Shown here piece after piece: positions 44,711-56,261 of a DNA stretch of 64,000 bases. The notes below the pieces were generated by a model. It was not told the origin of the DNA. It worked only from the letters and a program-made list of their open reading frames with translations, and ran no database searches. The position numbers were made by a program, and so were the translations under genes. The number at the start of each line of letters is the position of its first letter. Positions within the stretch are counted from its first letter, which is position 1. This DNA comes from Papaver somniferum (Eukaryota; Streptophyta; Magnoliopsida; Ranunculales; Papaveraceae), in NCBI RefSeq assembly GCF_003573695.1, contig NC_039359.1:153504210-153568209 (forward strand). The letters run 5' to 3'.

Positions 44711-45540
44711 ATTACCTTCTTCTTCATCGCTATTATTATGGTTTTGATCCTCCTACAAAAACAATGAAAGTTTTAGTCTGTGCAGAAAACATACACTCAC
44801 TGGTGATTTCCATCAAATTGAGTTTTCTGAAAGCATTTATGCTGTTAATTAGGGTTTAGTACCTTCTTTTTCATCAAGATCTATTTCTGAAGTACTACTT
44901 TTCTTAGATTTACATTTGATGTTCTTCTTCGATGCTCCTACAAGAGAAAACATTCAAAAAAATTAGTATGTTCATGTAACATTCACTTAATCAAAAAGTT
45001 CAGAAAAAAGAGAAATTAATAAATACCTTTGTTTGCTTTTTTAACTGGAATAATTGTTTCTTCTTCTGATTCAGTTTTTTCTGAATCTGCTTCAATTTCA
45101 ATTTGTTCTACAATTTTCTCTTTCTTCTTTCTCGGGATTTTTGTTGATGACGACGAAAATTGACGAAGCTGCTTTTTAATGAACTGACTTATAAGTGATC
45201 GACGATTTTTGATGACGAAATTCTTGATGAAATCTCAAGTTAGGGTTATATTTTTGATGAAATTTTTGCAGATATTTTTTTGGTGAGAGAAACAGAGGGA
45301 GGAGTTACTGCAGAAGCAGCATTTTTTGCAGACTGCTTGGAGAGATAGTGGGCTTAATTGTTTCTTCCTATGTTATTAAAGGTTATTTTGATAATTTAAC
45401 ATTTAATATTATTGTAAGGCCACTATAATTATTTACAGAACTTATTAAATAATCCTGAGGTCATATTTGCATATCCCATAATTTACAGGCTCATTTAAAT
45501 AAGTTTTTCAATGCAAAACTTCAAGAGTCCTCGTCTTCTT

Positions 45541-46140
45541 GGTACGAAGGATAAATGATAAGACGATCCAGCAGAATGATCCTGAATCGGATTTGACGAA
45601 TTTGAAAATTGTTACAGAAGGTTGATTTCTTATCAACCAAAACTACCAAGGTACTTGAGAATGACAAACCTTTTTTTTTACTGAAAAATGATACAACGAA
45701 CTTGAAAACACTATAATCCCTAGTGTAGTCATTGTCCCCCGTTGTTATCCCCAGTAACATGTTTTCTTATTTATTCAGTCGGAGAAGGTGAAGTACATGC
45801 AGCTCTTAATGTCTTCTTAGTCACGTGCGGTGAGCCGCGAAGCCGCAGTCCAGTCGTAACTGGCTAGCTGCTGTACGGGATCAATCAGAATCTGTACGTA
45901 CGCTGGTGTGCGTATGGTTTGGTAGATACATATGTATGCATCTCAGCCTGAAGACTCATTTAGGTCCACACACAAAGTTGCTGTAGTTTGTGACGACGTG
46001 CCTTAATAGGCCTCTAGACTTTTTAGACTAACTTTTTTTTTTTGTTTTTTGTGTTAATTATCTCACTGACTCATACTCCACTGTCGTATCCAAATTCATG
46101 TGTGTCCACAAATCTTTCGTCTGTACTATGAAATCAAGTG
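45541..46140. other. Intergenic between MULE complex and methyltransferase
   Basis: No ORF or element recognised. Sequence around 45830-45910 (ggtgagccgcgaagccgcag) is locally GC-rich. Confidence 0.45.
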
Positions 46141-46152
46141 TGGAACATGGTT

Positions 46153-46158
46153 CACGTG
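46153..46158. promoter_or_regulatory. G-box CACGTG upstream of the methyltransferase gene
   Basis: Part of a 10-bp palindrome TTCACGTGAA, followed by another ACGT core (tcacgtc) at about 46161. G-boxes bind bHLH and bZIP factors, including MYC2-type regulators of jasmonate responses, which is a sensible control for a SABATH enzyme. This link is inferred. Confidence 0.5.
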
Positions 46159-46170
46159 AATCACGTCTAA

Positions 46171-46179
46171 CTATAAATA
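46171..46179 (+). promoter_or_regulatory. TATA box of the methyltransferase gene
   Basis: CTATAAATA. Transcription would be expected near 46200-46210, which is after the first in-frame ATG (46193) but before the second (46283). Confidence 0.6.
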
Positions 46180-46192
46180 AGAAGATAAAATA

Positions 46193-48238
46193 ATGAGTTC
46201 ATGCAAGTCTAAAAACTCATCAGCAAAAGAACAAATCATCCATGGATCAAAAACAGCGCATTCAAAATCTCCACATGAAATCATGAATGGAGGCACTGGT
46301 GAAACAAGTTATTCTGCAAATTCATCAGTTCAGGTCTCTCTTTCACTCATAAACACTTGGAGAAAAAAAATTCATATTTAAAGCTTGCTTAGAAAATGCA
46401 TCTATTAGAGCTTGTTTAGAAAATGCATATATTATAGTTATTGTATATATATGATGGAAAAATGATAGTAAGATAATCAATTTCAATGATTATTATGCTT
46501 CGAAAGAAAAGCAATCAATAATTACTAAGGAGGTAGGATCTCCTCACACTACTATTCTCGTAAGCTCTCATAATTTTAAACCATTTTTTTTTCCTTTTAA
46601 TAAAATTACATACTCATAACTATTATTTTAGGATATATTTTTTTTAAAAGTTCTAAATTCTTACTAATGATTGAGGTTAACAAACAAATAAAAACCTTTG
46701 GATAAACAAATAAATCTACTCCCTCTGTCTCTAAAAAATAGGCAGGTTTATATCTAATTTTAGAGACGGAGGAAGTAATAATTTAATAAAAATTATTCAC
46801 TTGGTTTCGTTAGCAATTTTCTTTTGGTTAGCTTAGAACTGATTTTGGTACAAGTGTTGCCAACCAACTCCTTACAAGCTCTTATTTTGTTTTTATGAAC
46901 GAACAGAAGAAAGTTATACTCATAACCAGGCCAATAGTGGAGGAAGCAATATTGGACATGTTATCAAAGTTGTATGATAGTACTGCCATCTCTGCAGCGA
47001 CATCTAAGCCGCGGAAGACTACTATAGGCATAGCAGAGTTAGGTTGTTCTTCGGGACCTAATGCCCTGTTAGTCATCTCTCGTGTGTTGGAAGCAATTTA
47101 CGACAAACATTGTGAATCTGGCACTATTACGCCTGAGATTCTTGTGTTCCTTAATGATCTTCCGGGCAATGACTTTAACACCATTTTTAAATATGTGGGA
47201 AGTTTCCAAGATGAATTAATAACCAAAGGAGATGGTTTTGGACCATGTTTTGTTGCTGGAATGCCTGGTACATTCTATGGTCGACTGTTTCCTAGTGGCA
47301 CTCTTCATTTCGTCCATTCTTCCAACAGCCTTCATTGGTTATCTCAGGTTATTAGAGTAATTTTCTGTGTTTAGCTAATTTCTTACAAATTTTTATCATC
47401 ACACAATTAAATTTCGTTAAATTTCTCCTAACAGGTTCCAGAAGAGATTAAGAAGACTAATAAGGGAAACTTTTACATCACAAAATCAAGTCCTGCATCT
47501 GTAGTTAAGGCCTACTTGAACCAATTCAAGAAAGATTTCAGGGTGTTTCTAGAGTGTCGTTCTGAGGAATTAATAGGAGGAGGAAGAATGGTGTTAACAC
47601 TTGTGGGTAGGAGCAGTTCGGAAGATCCTACTAGTAAAGAATGTTGTTCCTTCTGGGAACTATTATCTAGGTCAGCCCATGACATGGTTTTACAGGTAAG
47701 ATACACACATATACTCTTTTAAAGTGGAAGATCAACTTTTTTATATAAAAAAAGGCGAAATTATAAAATTGAAAAGATTCACTTTTTACGAGACAAAAGT
47801 AGTATTACTTATAGTAAACTGCACTTTCTTGTATGAAATTGGATTAAAGAGACTGAAATATATGTGATTTTCATGTAGGGAGCCATTGAAGAGGAAAATT
47901 TAAACTTATTCAACTTTCCTAATTATTTTCCTTCTCCAGAAGAAGTAAAGTATGTAATTAATAGTGAAGGTTCATTCACAATTAATCAACTAGAGACATT
48001 TCACGTGAGTTGGGATTGTAGTGATCCAAAGGGAGATGAAAATTCAGTGACAAACAAGTTAAGAAGTGCCTATTGCATGGCTAACATCTTCAGAGCAGCG
48101 TCAGAACCCTTACTGGAAAATCACTTTGGGAAGGAGATAATGGATCAATTGTATGACAGGTTCAGGGAGAGAATGGCAGAATATGCAACCAAAGAGAAAA
48201 CTGAGTTCACCAACCTAGTTATCTCCATGACCAAGTAA
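46193..48238 (+). CDS. SABATH-family S-adenosylmethionine carboxyl methyltransferase (four exons)
   Basis: Exons: 46193-46333, 46907-47347, 47435-47695, 47879-48238, all phase 0, giving 400 aa. If translation starts at 46283 (Met31), as the TATA position suggests, the product is 370 aa, the normal SABATH length, and begins MNGGTGETSYSANSSVQ, the family's N-terminal SAM-binding block. Further motifs (400-aa numbering): ELGCSSGPNA 91-100 (SAM site), FLNDLPGNDFN 128-138, PGTFYGRLFPSGTLHFVHSS 167-186 and SLHWLSQ 188-194 (substrate pocket), with the FRAASEPLLENHFG block in the last exon. These cytosolic enzymes methylate the carboxyl of small acids such as salicylate, benzoate, jasmonate or indole-acetate, or the nitrogen of related molecules. 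The pocket reads SSNSLHW, which fits the salicylate/benzoate/jasmonate group in general, but the substrate cannot be read out. Intact, with no stops. Confidence 0.9.
46719..46775. mobile_element. 57-bp Stowaway-like MITE in intron 1 of the methyltransferase gene
   Basis: Ends CTCCCTCTGTCTCTAAAA and its near complement TTTTAGAGACGGAGGAAG form 18-bp inverted repeats, flanked by TA on both sides (46717-46718 and 46776-46777). Very short, nearly only the two ends. Confidence 0.75.
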
Positions 48239-48270
48239 GGGTCAAAAACTACCTAATTCTAAAATATTAT

Positions 48271-48451
48271 TGTAAACTAGAAAAAGGGAGAATGACACAC
48301 AAAGTAGAGGGGGAGAAGAGAGAGAAATTCTATTAATATGTGTGTGTTTATAAAGGTTTGGGACTCTATTTATAGAGTTTACATACTTTGTGTTCAAGTA
48401 ATGGGGTCCCACTAAAATGGGCATCTACCAAATAAACTTCTGTTTATAACA
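48271..48451 (-). repeat. 3' LTR of the minus-strand copia element
   Basis: Minus strand TGTTATAAACA...CTAGTTTACA. A TATA-like ctctataaata lies inside. About 90% like the other LTR by eye. Confidence 0.8.
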
Positions 48452-51400
48452 CTCCCCCTAGATGACCAATGTATGTAAGCTAATTGTCTCATTAAAACCT
48501 TATCAGGAAAATCCGAAGGGACAAAACCTGACTGAAGGGAAAAGAGTATAATTATGAGAAAACTTAAAACAAAATTGGACATGCATATGCTGCCTCGTAA
48601 AAACCTTGACAAGGAAAAACTCAGTGGGACAAAACCTTGGCGAAGGAAAAAGAGTACAACGCGATAAGTAAAATACCTTTTAATATGATGCTCCTCCTGA
48701 TAAGTACTTCATTTAAGTCTTGGCTTGTAAATCTTCAAGTCGACACTTCCCAATTTCGATAAACGAATTTCTTGAATGCTAAAGACAACAATGCTTTCGT
48801 GAGAAATCTGCCAGTTGATGAAGTCTTCTTTTGCGTTAGTCTTCTAATAGTCGTGTTCTCGAGACTTCATGTTTCTTTCAATACGTTAAATACTTGTGTC
48901 TTGGATTGCTAATTTCTTGGAGATGACTTGCAGAAATAGTTGATGTAGTTTCTTCAACAAAGTGCCAAGATAGAATACCTTATCGTACGTGAAAAAAAAT
49001 CGTATTTGTGAGAAGGAAATCCAAATTCTTAGGAGATGATTACGTTGATTTGGTTTAATCAAATGTGGGCATCCACTAATCAACCAAAATTTATACAACT
49101 CCCCCTTGGATGACCATAATGTTGAATAAAATTTCCTTACTAAAACCTTGCCAGTAAAACCCGATGGAAAAAAAAATTGGGCGAAGGAAAAAGAGCATAA
49201 ATATCAACATTTTCAAAGAAAAATAAACGTCAATGAGATGTTTCCTCGTTAAAACCTTATCAGGAAAACCACATGGGACAAAACCTGAATGAAGGAAAAA
49301 GAGTACAATTGTTGACAAAAATATGGATGCTAACCCAACAATATGAGTTTTATAGCATACAAGCATCAAAGAAGAGTTTAAGCTAGCATAATTCTAACTG
49401 CAGATTTAAGGAAAAAATAGAATATATGCTTCTTAACCGTGGATATTTGTGTTTTTAAGGACTCCTCAAGAGACCTGTAAAGTTGATAACATCAACTAAT
49501 TAATCCGGATTTTTGGTTCATACCAAATTTCTAAAAACACATAAAGGATTGTTAAACCTGACATAATCGAGTCAAGTAGCTGCCAGAATATAATTTGAAC
49601 CTACAAGGATTACAGATTTGAATATGTTCTCAATAACATTTCTTGTGTGAATGCAATATGATCCCTTTAAGGACTACCACGCCAAATGCATCATATATGG
49701 AGAAAAAAATATTATTGAATCAATCCTAGGGTCTGAGCAAAAATTCAACCCTCAAATCATTTTTACAACGAACATATTTGTCCTACAACACATTATAACT
49801 ACGCCAACCAGTAATTAATAGGCTTGGGAATTGTAAGCCGTTGAGTCTTGGATCCAAAATCGCGTTGATAGAGAAATTAAACCAATCTAATTTTAGATTT
49901 GTATGCTAACCAATCACATTTGTCGATATTCTTCTGCGGAGGGGTTCAAAACCACCATCATTTAGTAGCTACTGTAAATGAATATTCGAAAATATTAACT
50001 CATACGATCCTACACAATTCTCAAGTGTATGTACATCTTGAAAAAATCACAGAATTGCTGGTACCAGCGTCCGCTAGCATTATAATCTCCTTATCTTCCA
50101 GTGAGGAGATGTGAATCATGAGAATATGGATCTTATTTTGAGAGACTCAATTGGAGCTACAAAGTTCATAGATGTGACTGGATTATGCTCTTCAAGAGGA
50201 AAAACCTTAATAAAAGAAAAATGAAATATTTTCGCACCTATTTAAGATGGCAGCCTTTTTCAATTATGATGGGAGAGAAATATAACTTTTATAGTTAATG
50301 AACACCGACTTCTAGTGGTGTATAGTCTCCTCCTGATTATGGCAGAAATATTTTCATCACATATACGAAAGAAAACTTCGTAAAGTATTATCCGATTAAT
50401 TCAAGACATATACTTACCAAATAAAATTGTAGTCTTCTTGACATATAAATTGAACATCAACCATGGATTGCATTGGTTACAAGCAAAATATGCAAATAAA
50501 TCTCCAATAAATTTGTGAACGGTGAGATAATTATTTAAAAATTATGGACACTTTCTTTACCAAAAGAAAATTAAATCAAGATAAATATAATCACTACAAG
50601 GACTAATGTTATTGGCGAACAAGCCGGATGCGCACCCATTGATCTTTAGTGTCCTACTGTATTTCAACATTAAGTTGAACGGTCTTAGTTTAGGAGATTA
50701 GTATTAGGAAGAAGAAAATTTTCATAACATCCCTCGGGAATTTAGAAATTGGTGTTTGCAATGGGCTTATACTGTAATAACGATATTTCATCATTTAGGG
50801 ATCGATTGATATAGAGTTTCTACATTCTAACCGAATATATGTTTCTTTTTAAGAATATAAAGAAATCATATCGTTATTTTTATATGAAGAGATAAAATCC
50901 ACTCTTCTTAGTTGAGAATGGTTTCATGTAAAGGAAAATGGAAACCAATGGTTTATTATGAGATAAAACCGTACATATTTGATCGTAAAAATTTGTTTGT
51001 AACGATCAATCTTCCTGAATAGGAAAAATCAAACCGTTATTGGCAAAATTTTAGAAAATAAGCCAATCTATTTTCTCTTATCTTATAGAAACCAGTGAGA
51101 AAATTCACAGAAATTGGTTTTTATGATTTATCAAACTCGTATCGACAAAATAAAAATATTGTCTTTTTAGTTATCGCTTAGGAAACCTACTTTGAGGTTG
51201 AAGGATGGTTTCTTGTATAAAAATAAATAAATAAAATAGAAACCATATATGTAAATCACATGATCCTTCTCTAAAAGACAAGGATACCAAACTTAATTGG
51301 TCGTAGGTTTTTCAACCATGCATATGATTAGATACCGTAAGGCAATCGGGAACACAATTTTTTTTTTTTGTGATTAGAATTTCATTAAAGGAATAGAAAC

Positions 51401-51964
51401 TCTAAACCATCCTTCAATAGTTTTTTTTTCTTTCTTTCTTTCCTGTAAAGGAGATTAGAGAAGGAGGAAGATCCAACTTATTTGGCAAGTTAATCACCCA
51501 CATCCCCATAAATAGACTTGGGAATATATAGAAAATCCGTCGAAGGATACAGCGTGTTGCGTGTAGAAAAGGAAAAATAGCATTGACCGTTAATGGCTAT
51601 CATTAACTAAAAAACAAAAAGAAAAAAAAAATATTAATCACGTAAATAAAACAGTACAATATGCCAAGAAAAATAAGCATACACGTCAGTGTTTGTTGGC
51701 GTTTTGATGTCCTTGTACTCGAGACATACTGTTTGAGATAACATGGATCTTGGTCCAATTAAATCTACAAAAGATTAAAATAATGTTAGTATTGATATCA
51801 AACGTGAACCAACATTAACTAATGCTACAGTCTTTGTTTACATGATAAAAGCCTTAAAACAGAAAGAACTTAATACGAAAGGTTAAGAAATCTCTCCATT
51901 TTTTGTTCGGATCCGAATCTCTCGGTATTCTCCAACTAGTAGAGCAACGTGTTTGATAACGTAT
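48452..51964 (-). other. Interior of the minus-strand copia element, no coding domain recognised
   Basis: The first 900 bp (to about 49330) carry repeated 3' non-coding blocks. A second purine-rich stretch resembling a tract plus flank lies near 49100 (cccccttggatgacc). The rest has no usable ORF on either strand. Confidence 0.55.
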
Positions 51965-52145
51965 TGTAAACTAGAAAAAGAGAGAAGAAGAGACAAGTAA
52001 AGGGGAGAAGAGAGAGAGAAATTCTATTAATATTTGTGTGTTTACAAAGGTTTGAGACTCTATTTATAGAGTTTACATACTTGATGTTCAAATAATGGGG
52101 TCCCACTTAAATGGGCATCTACCAAATAAACTTATGTTTATAACA
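51965..52145 (-). repeat. 5' LTR of the minus-strand copia element
   Basis: Direct repeat of 48271-48451. Following sequence on the minus strand (cgttatcaaacacg) is at most a poor primer site. Confidence 0.8.
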
Positions 52146-52758
52146 AATATAATATATTTGTAATATTTATGTTGCATGCCTTACCACTTCATCTGCACGA
52201 GGAAAATGCAAGATGAAGGATTAGGTATGCCAATGGTATGTGAATTTTTGTACTGTTATTTTGGAAGTTGCCGTATGTCGAACTTGGTGTTGTTTTTATT
52301 ATAAATGATGGTGTTATTTTTGTTATAAATAAAATCTAGTATTTTATGTTTTATCTATTATAAATATAAATAAATTAACGTTTAATTTTGATTTTGTGCC
52401 TTGTGTTTATCAAAATGCACCACGTTATCTCAGAGCAAGAAAAAGACGATTTATTCCAAAAACCCGTCCAAAATACTAGCTAGTTCAGTCCCAGTAATTA
52501 TGTGTACAAATTACGCCACTAGTTATTTAAAAAGAGGTAAAGATGTTATAATCATTGGCACAGTTTTGATAATGCACATGTGCAAAAAAAAAGTATTGTA
52601 ATTGTCGAGTTCAATGATGTGGTGCCTAGTTTTTCATGTGATAAATATGAATAAAAACTGATAAAATAAAGGAAAATAATTAAAAAAAATATTAGTAGTG
52701 TACATATTCATACACTAGTATGTTGTTCCATGGATGTGGACTATTTTGTAGGCGCGCA
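52146..52758. other. Intergenic, no gene seen
   Basis: AT-rich; one 66-codon ORF (52401-52601) has no recognisable features. Confidence 0.45.
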
Positions 52759-52766
52759 TATTTAAT

Positions 52767-53163
52767 CAGGGACGGAGGGAGATGGGGACAAATGGGGTCC
52801 CCAGCCCCCACTTGATTTTGAAATTCCATTGGTATAGGCTTGCCATTTTTGTAATTTACGGATCTTGCGGGGACAAATATGTTAAAATAGAATTAAATTT
52901 TCATTTTTAATGGAATAAATACTATAAAACTCATATCAAATTAATAAAAATACATCAAATGTGTGACTTAAAAATAAAAATTCATCTAAATTTCTACGTT
53001 TAATGTAATTAAAATATTTTGTGATTTCCTTTTCACTTAGTAAAAACTAAAGAGTAAATAAAATTGTCAAAAAAAAAATCGAGCGGCTGTTACTCGCTAT
53101 TATGCACCGAAGTTTACTATATGAATTCGCCCCCACTTGAGAAAATGTCTGGCTCCGTCATTG
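52767..53163. mobile_element. hAT-type MITE, 397 bp
   Basis: Left end CAGGGACGGAG and right end CTCCGTCATTG are imperfect inverted repeats. Both flanks carry the 8-bp duplication TATTTAAT (52759-52766, 53164-53171). GCCCCCACTTGA motifs lie near both ends (52806, 53130). No ORF. Confidence 0.8.
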
Positions 53164-53184
53164 TATTTAATTATTAGATTTGTT

Positions 53185-53430
53185 GTAGAAGTGTATAGAT
53201 TTGTACACATGTATGATATCTCAGGGATATATGGATTGTGTTGTGGGTATACATGCTTTGGTTAGATTTCGGTACGAGCGTGCATAGTTGTACACCTATG
53301 TGATATCTCATGGATATATGGTTTGTTCTGTGCTGGCATGGATGTCCGATCTATTAGATTTTTGTAGCTCTATACACAGTTGTACACCTTTGTGATATAT
53401 CAAAGACATATAGATTTTTTTATGGCTATC
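53185..53430. repeat. Three degenerate tandem units of about 90 bp
   Basis: 'gttgtacacctatgtgatat' and the following 'ctcatggatatatgg' recur near 53200, 53286 and 53377 with substitutions. Confidence 0.6.
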
Positions 53431-53745
53431 TGATCAATCCAGAGACCCTTTCGATTCGATTAGTAATGAGGATTCGCCTAATAACTGAGCTTCCTACGTG
53501 AGTAGCCAAGCGGGTCGATCAGAATGTCCAGTCCCACCGGGGGCTTCCAACCAACTCCAATCGCCATTCCTTCTTTCAAAGAGTTGAACAATGAAAATAG
53601 ATGGCGAGTGAGTCGATTCTGTAACAGGAAAAGTGAATACCGCTACTGCTCTACGCCTTACTAAGAGCGACTAAACGGCCACTGCCTGAAAGGACTATAT
53701 CCAGGGGACCGCCGTTCATTTTCCGGCGTCCGGCTCCTAAAAGTT
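53425..53745. other. Possible organelle (mitochondrial) DNA insertion
   Basis: About 320 bp with clearly higher GC than both sides and the style of plant mitochondrial DNA (for example tgagtagccaagcgggtcga, ggaccgccgttcattttccg). It has no coding look on either strand. The judgement is by composition and style only. Confidence 0.35.
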
Positions 53746-53789
53746 TGGGTATTATATATGTATGCTTCTTGATTCTTATTTCCATTTTT

Positions 53790-54100
53790 GCATTTTCCTA
53801 GATAAAAACAAACCTTACAGATCCGGTTTCCATGCACTGAGTGACTTTGTAAATAATCTTTTTGAGAATGATGAAAAAATAAGAAAGAAAATCCTAATAA
53901 AGTGTGGTTCACCGAGTTCCAACTACATAAGCAAAAGGAAAACCCATTTTATCATATCTTAGATTTATTTTTTAATAAAGAAGAAAAGGAAGAAACTCCA
54001 AAAACTGAGAAAAATAAAGATGAATGGTTTAAGAATCCAGATTCAGTATTGAAAAGTGTGAGACAATACCGCCAGGATAAACCATCCCTAACGTATTGAA
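53790..54100 (+). pseudogene. Possible fragment of a MULE/Ulp1-associated gene
   Basis: After an intron-like TTTTCCTAG the reading PYRSGFHALSDFVNNLFEND resembles PYRAGLSALTTFVIDMRKEN of the minus-strand Ulp1-type gene (about 42670). The rest is Lys/Glu-rich and ends in a stop at 54097-54099 after a frame change. One short similarity only. Confidence 0.35.
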
Positions 54101-55835
54101 AAAATATATGTATGGAAGTAAAAACTTCCCTAAAGAGTTAAACTCTAATTTTTGGATTCGGGATGGTACGAGGTTCAAAATAAAAAATTATGCATGCTCG
54201 TACCGAAATTTTTAGGAAGTAAAAACATCCCTAAAGAGAAGATGTAAAAAAAATAAAAAATTAAATGACGTGTGGTCCGGTGATAAATATATTGAACCTG
54301 AAGAAGCCGGCTTATCCAAGGAAAATAGATGTTGTGCAAGCAATCCTACACACCATGTGGGAAAATCCAAAAGTGAAAAAGGAGATTGAAATAAATGCAT
54401 AAGATTTGGTTAAGTTGTTTGGTTTGTACATATTATCATAGGATATTTTACCCAAGCAAATTAAAGCATGATCAGCAAGAACCAGTTTGAACACTACTTT
54501 GAATCATTGAATAGATTGAAGACCTTTCTGGTCGATCCATATACATACTTATTCGATGAAGAACATTAAAAAAAGATATACATACACCAGTGTTCATTAA
54601 TGGTTATATGATATATATGTTGGTAAGTTTACATGTGTGCAATATTGTACACCTGTATTACAATTGCACCAGTTTTTATAATAAAAGTAAGGAACAAAAC
54701 TGCACCTGAATTGCTTTGAGGGTTCATTCAGTCTCAACTACCATCCATTCTGAAGTATGATAGTAGGCTAGTGTAATACGTTGTGGTTTAATACAATATG
54801 GTGTTCAAAGCTGGACGAAGTCTTCGTGGTTTTTCTGTATGTGCAGTTTCCCTCGTTAACAAAGTTTCTGGTATCTTGTGTTTTTATTTCTTCGCGTTAT
54901 ATTATTTATCTTAATAGTATGATTAGCACAAGTAGTACAATCTAGTTAGTTTAAGTTTTTATTATTTGAGATCAAAAACAATAATTGTTCTTAAGAGATA
55001 GATTGCAACTTTCATACTTGTTAGAAATCATATCCTCTTAATTAGGACACGACCAGATTGATCTTGGATATTGATTTTTGAGATCATCCAAAAAATCTTT
55101 TACGCGATCAGGTTCACGAATCTTTGGTATATACATATTGATTGTGGACAAGAAAGAGAAAAACTTTATATACAATCTTTTTCAATGGTATTTTCATTGA
55201 CCTACCTGTAATTGTATTAGGGTTTGTCTATACAGGTTGCCAAATGAAAAAGTTGGTAGTTTATTCATAACCTTTCTTTTTCTTCAGCTTCTAATACCCA
55301 CGACACGGTCCACTAAGCCTAACATTCCTTCTAAGAAAGAAATCGTTTTTCGTGGTTATTTAAGATAAATATAAATCCTGATGAGGAAAACATGGATTTT
55401 TGGTGGTTATTTAAGATAACTACAAATCCTGATGAGACGAATTCAAATATGGGTGGTTGGTAGTATTACTACAAATCCCTCACAACTAGATTTGTTTTCT
55501 ATTTAAAAATAGATACTGAAGTCCAAACTTAAAGAGTACACAACTTATATTCATCTTATAATGTACTCATTTCCTTAGAGTCTAACTTGAGTTTCGGAGT
55601 ATCTTTGCAGGTACCCCTCCATTTATTCATCGACAGTTTCTGAATAGTTTGATCGACGATTAGAAATCAATCATTCATCACCAATCTCTAGGATTGTTGG
55701 ACAAATAATTTTGCACGCACAGTATATAAAAAGGAAGATAATATGGAATAAACAAACAAAAAGAACAAGAAATACCAACAACTTCAAGTTAGAAAAGTTG
55801 GCATTTTGGGAAACCAGTGGAGGGGTTTAATATGA
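54100..55835. other. AT-rich stretch, nothing recognised
   Basis: No ORF above noise, no element ends found. Two similar blocks 'ggttatttaagataa.tac/taaatcctgatgag' lie at about 55354 and 55408. Confidence 0.4.
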
Positions 55836-56261
55836 GTGAAAATGCGGGGGAACCAAAATACACCATCAACTTTTTCTGAGGCAACCTGTATGGACAAAAC
55901 CTAAATACAATTCTGAGAGTTCAACTTAAAAAATCTCAATCAAATAATAATATTCAGAGTTATATCTCTTTATCACACAATCTGAAAATTACAAAGACTA
56001 GTCCATGAACCTGATTTACGCGTGAGAGTACTTGGACGATTCCAAAAATCAATATCCAAGAATCAATCAAGTCGTATCAAACAAACAAGGATGGATGTAT
56101 CTAGTTTGATTGATTTACATACAACCTGTGACATTTCAATTATAAATATAAACAATATAATGCGAAAAAGAAATAGCACAGACACCAGAACGTTTGTTAT
56201 CGAGGAAACTGCAAATGCAGAAAACCCCCGGACCTAGTCCAGATTGAACACCAAACTGTAT
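55836..56261 (-). repeat. Truncated LTR piece of the 59789 copia family
   Basis: Its right two thirds (about 55990-56240) match 59975-60185, including 'gacctagtccaga' and 'aacctgtga.atttcaatta'. It stops where the next LTR piece begins. Confidence 0.6.

Larger units (their letters stand above)
37430..45210 (-). pseudogene. Ulp1-type (C48) cysteine protease gene carried by the MULE, minus-strand copy
   Basis: Long many-exon gene read leftward with good GT-AG borders: 45210-45027 (basic KIPRKKKEKIVEQIEIEAD region; no ATG seen in frame), 44937-44863, 44752-44716, about 43772-43481, about 42700-42220 (YRAGLSALTTFVIDMRKENL, then TPEKLAVILGVPCIKGRW; stops near 42487 and 42468), 42176-41970, 41643-41509, 41169-40651 (acidic, coiled), about 40380-39990 (repeats), 39816-39742, 39634-39560, 39230-38770 in pieces, 38629-38413, 37976-37430. 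The last exon is the C48 domain: His kept (GHNKHWTLLIFYI), Asn at the Asp position (FEHFNSW), Cys kept (TKNCLLYVRHFM), with one stop (TAG, about 37672) between them. The middle resembles domains that precede Ulp1 in plant transposon proteins (DUF1985-like; from memory). Less decayed than the plus-strand copy but still broken. Confidence 0.7.
25713..45540. mobile_element. MULE-derived complex with transposase and two Ulp1-type genes
   Basis: Contains a mudrA-like gene (+, 26850-31210) facing a Ulp1-type gene (-, 45210-37430). Between them lie a second Ulp1-type gene (+, 32487-36121) and a minus-strand scrap of transposase 3' end (36790-36872), bracketed by direct repeats 31529-31790 and 37020-37230. 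All genes are broken. I could not prove terminal inverted repeats. A short match (AGGATTATTTAAT at about 25860 and its complement near 45455) is a possible old pair. Limits given are therefore approximate. MULEs carrying Ulp1-like genes are known in plants (for example Kaonashi in rice and CUMULE in melon). Confidence 0.6.
48271..52145 (-). mobile_element. Ty1-copia-type element with 181-bp LTRs, decayed or non-autonomous
   Basis: Two direct repeats (48271-48451, 51965-52145) bound a 3.5-kb interior. On the minus strand the 3' LTR follows a purine tract CTAGGGGGAG. The interior near it contains the same 'aaaccttgacaagg / gggacaaaacctgac' blocks as the copia element at 2690-3833. I find no integrase or reverse transcriptase. 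The rest is AT-rich non-coding sequence with traces of copia 3' region. The flanks ATTAT and AATAT differ at one base, so the target duplication is imperfect. It ends 33 bp after the methyltransferase stop codon, so the LTR may supply that gene's transcript end. Confidence 0.75.

Noticed and set aside
48412..49369. Minus-strand ORFs with hydrophobic runs in the copia element
   Set aside because: They arise from the repeated 3' non-coding blocks and do not resemble any retrotransposon protein.
54212..54494. Overlapping minus-strand ORFs rich in Phe/Ser
   Set aside because: AT-rich random frames without support.
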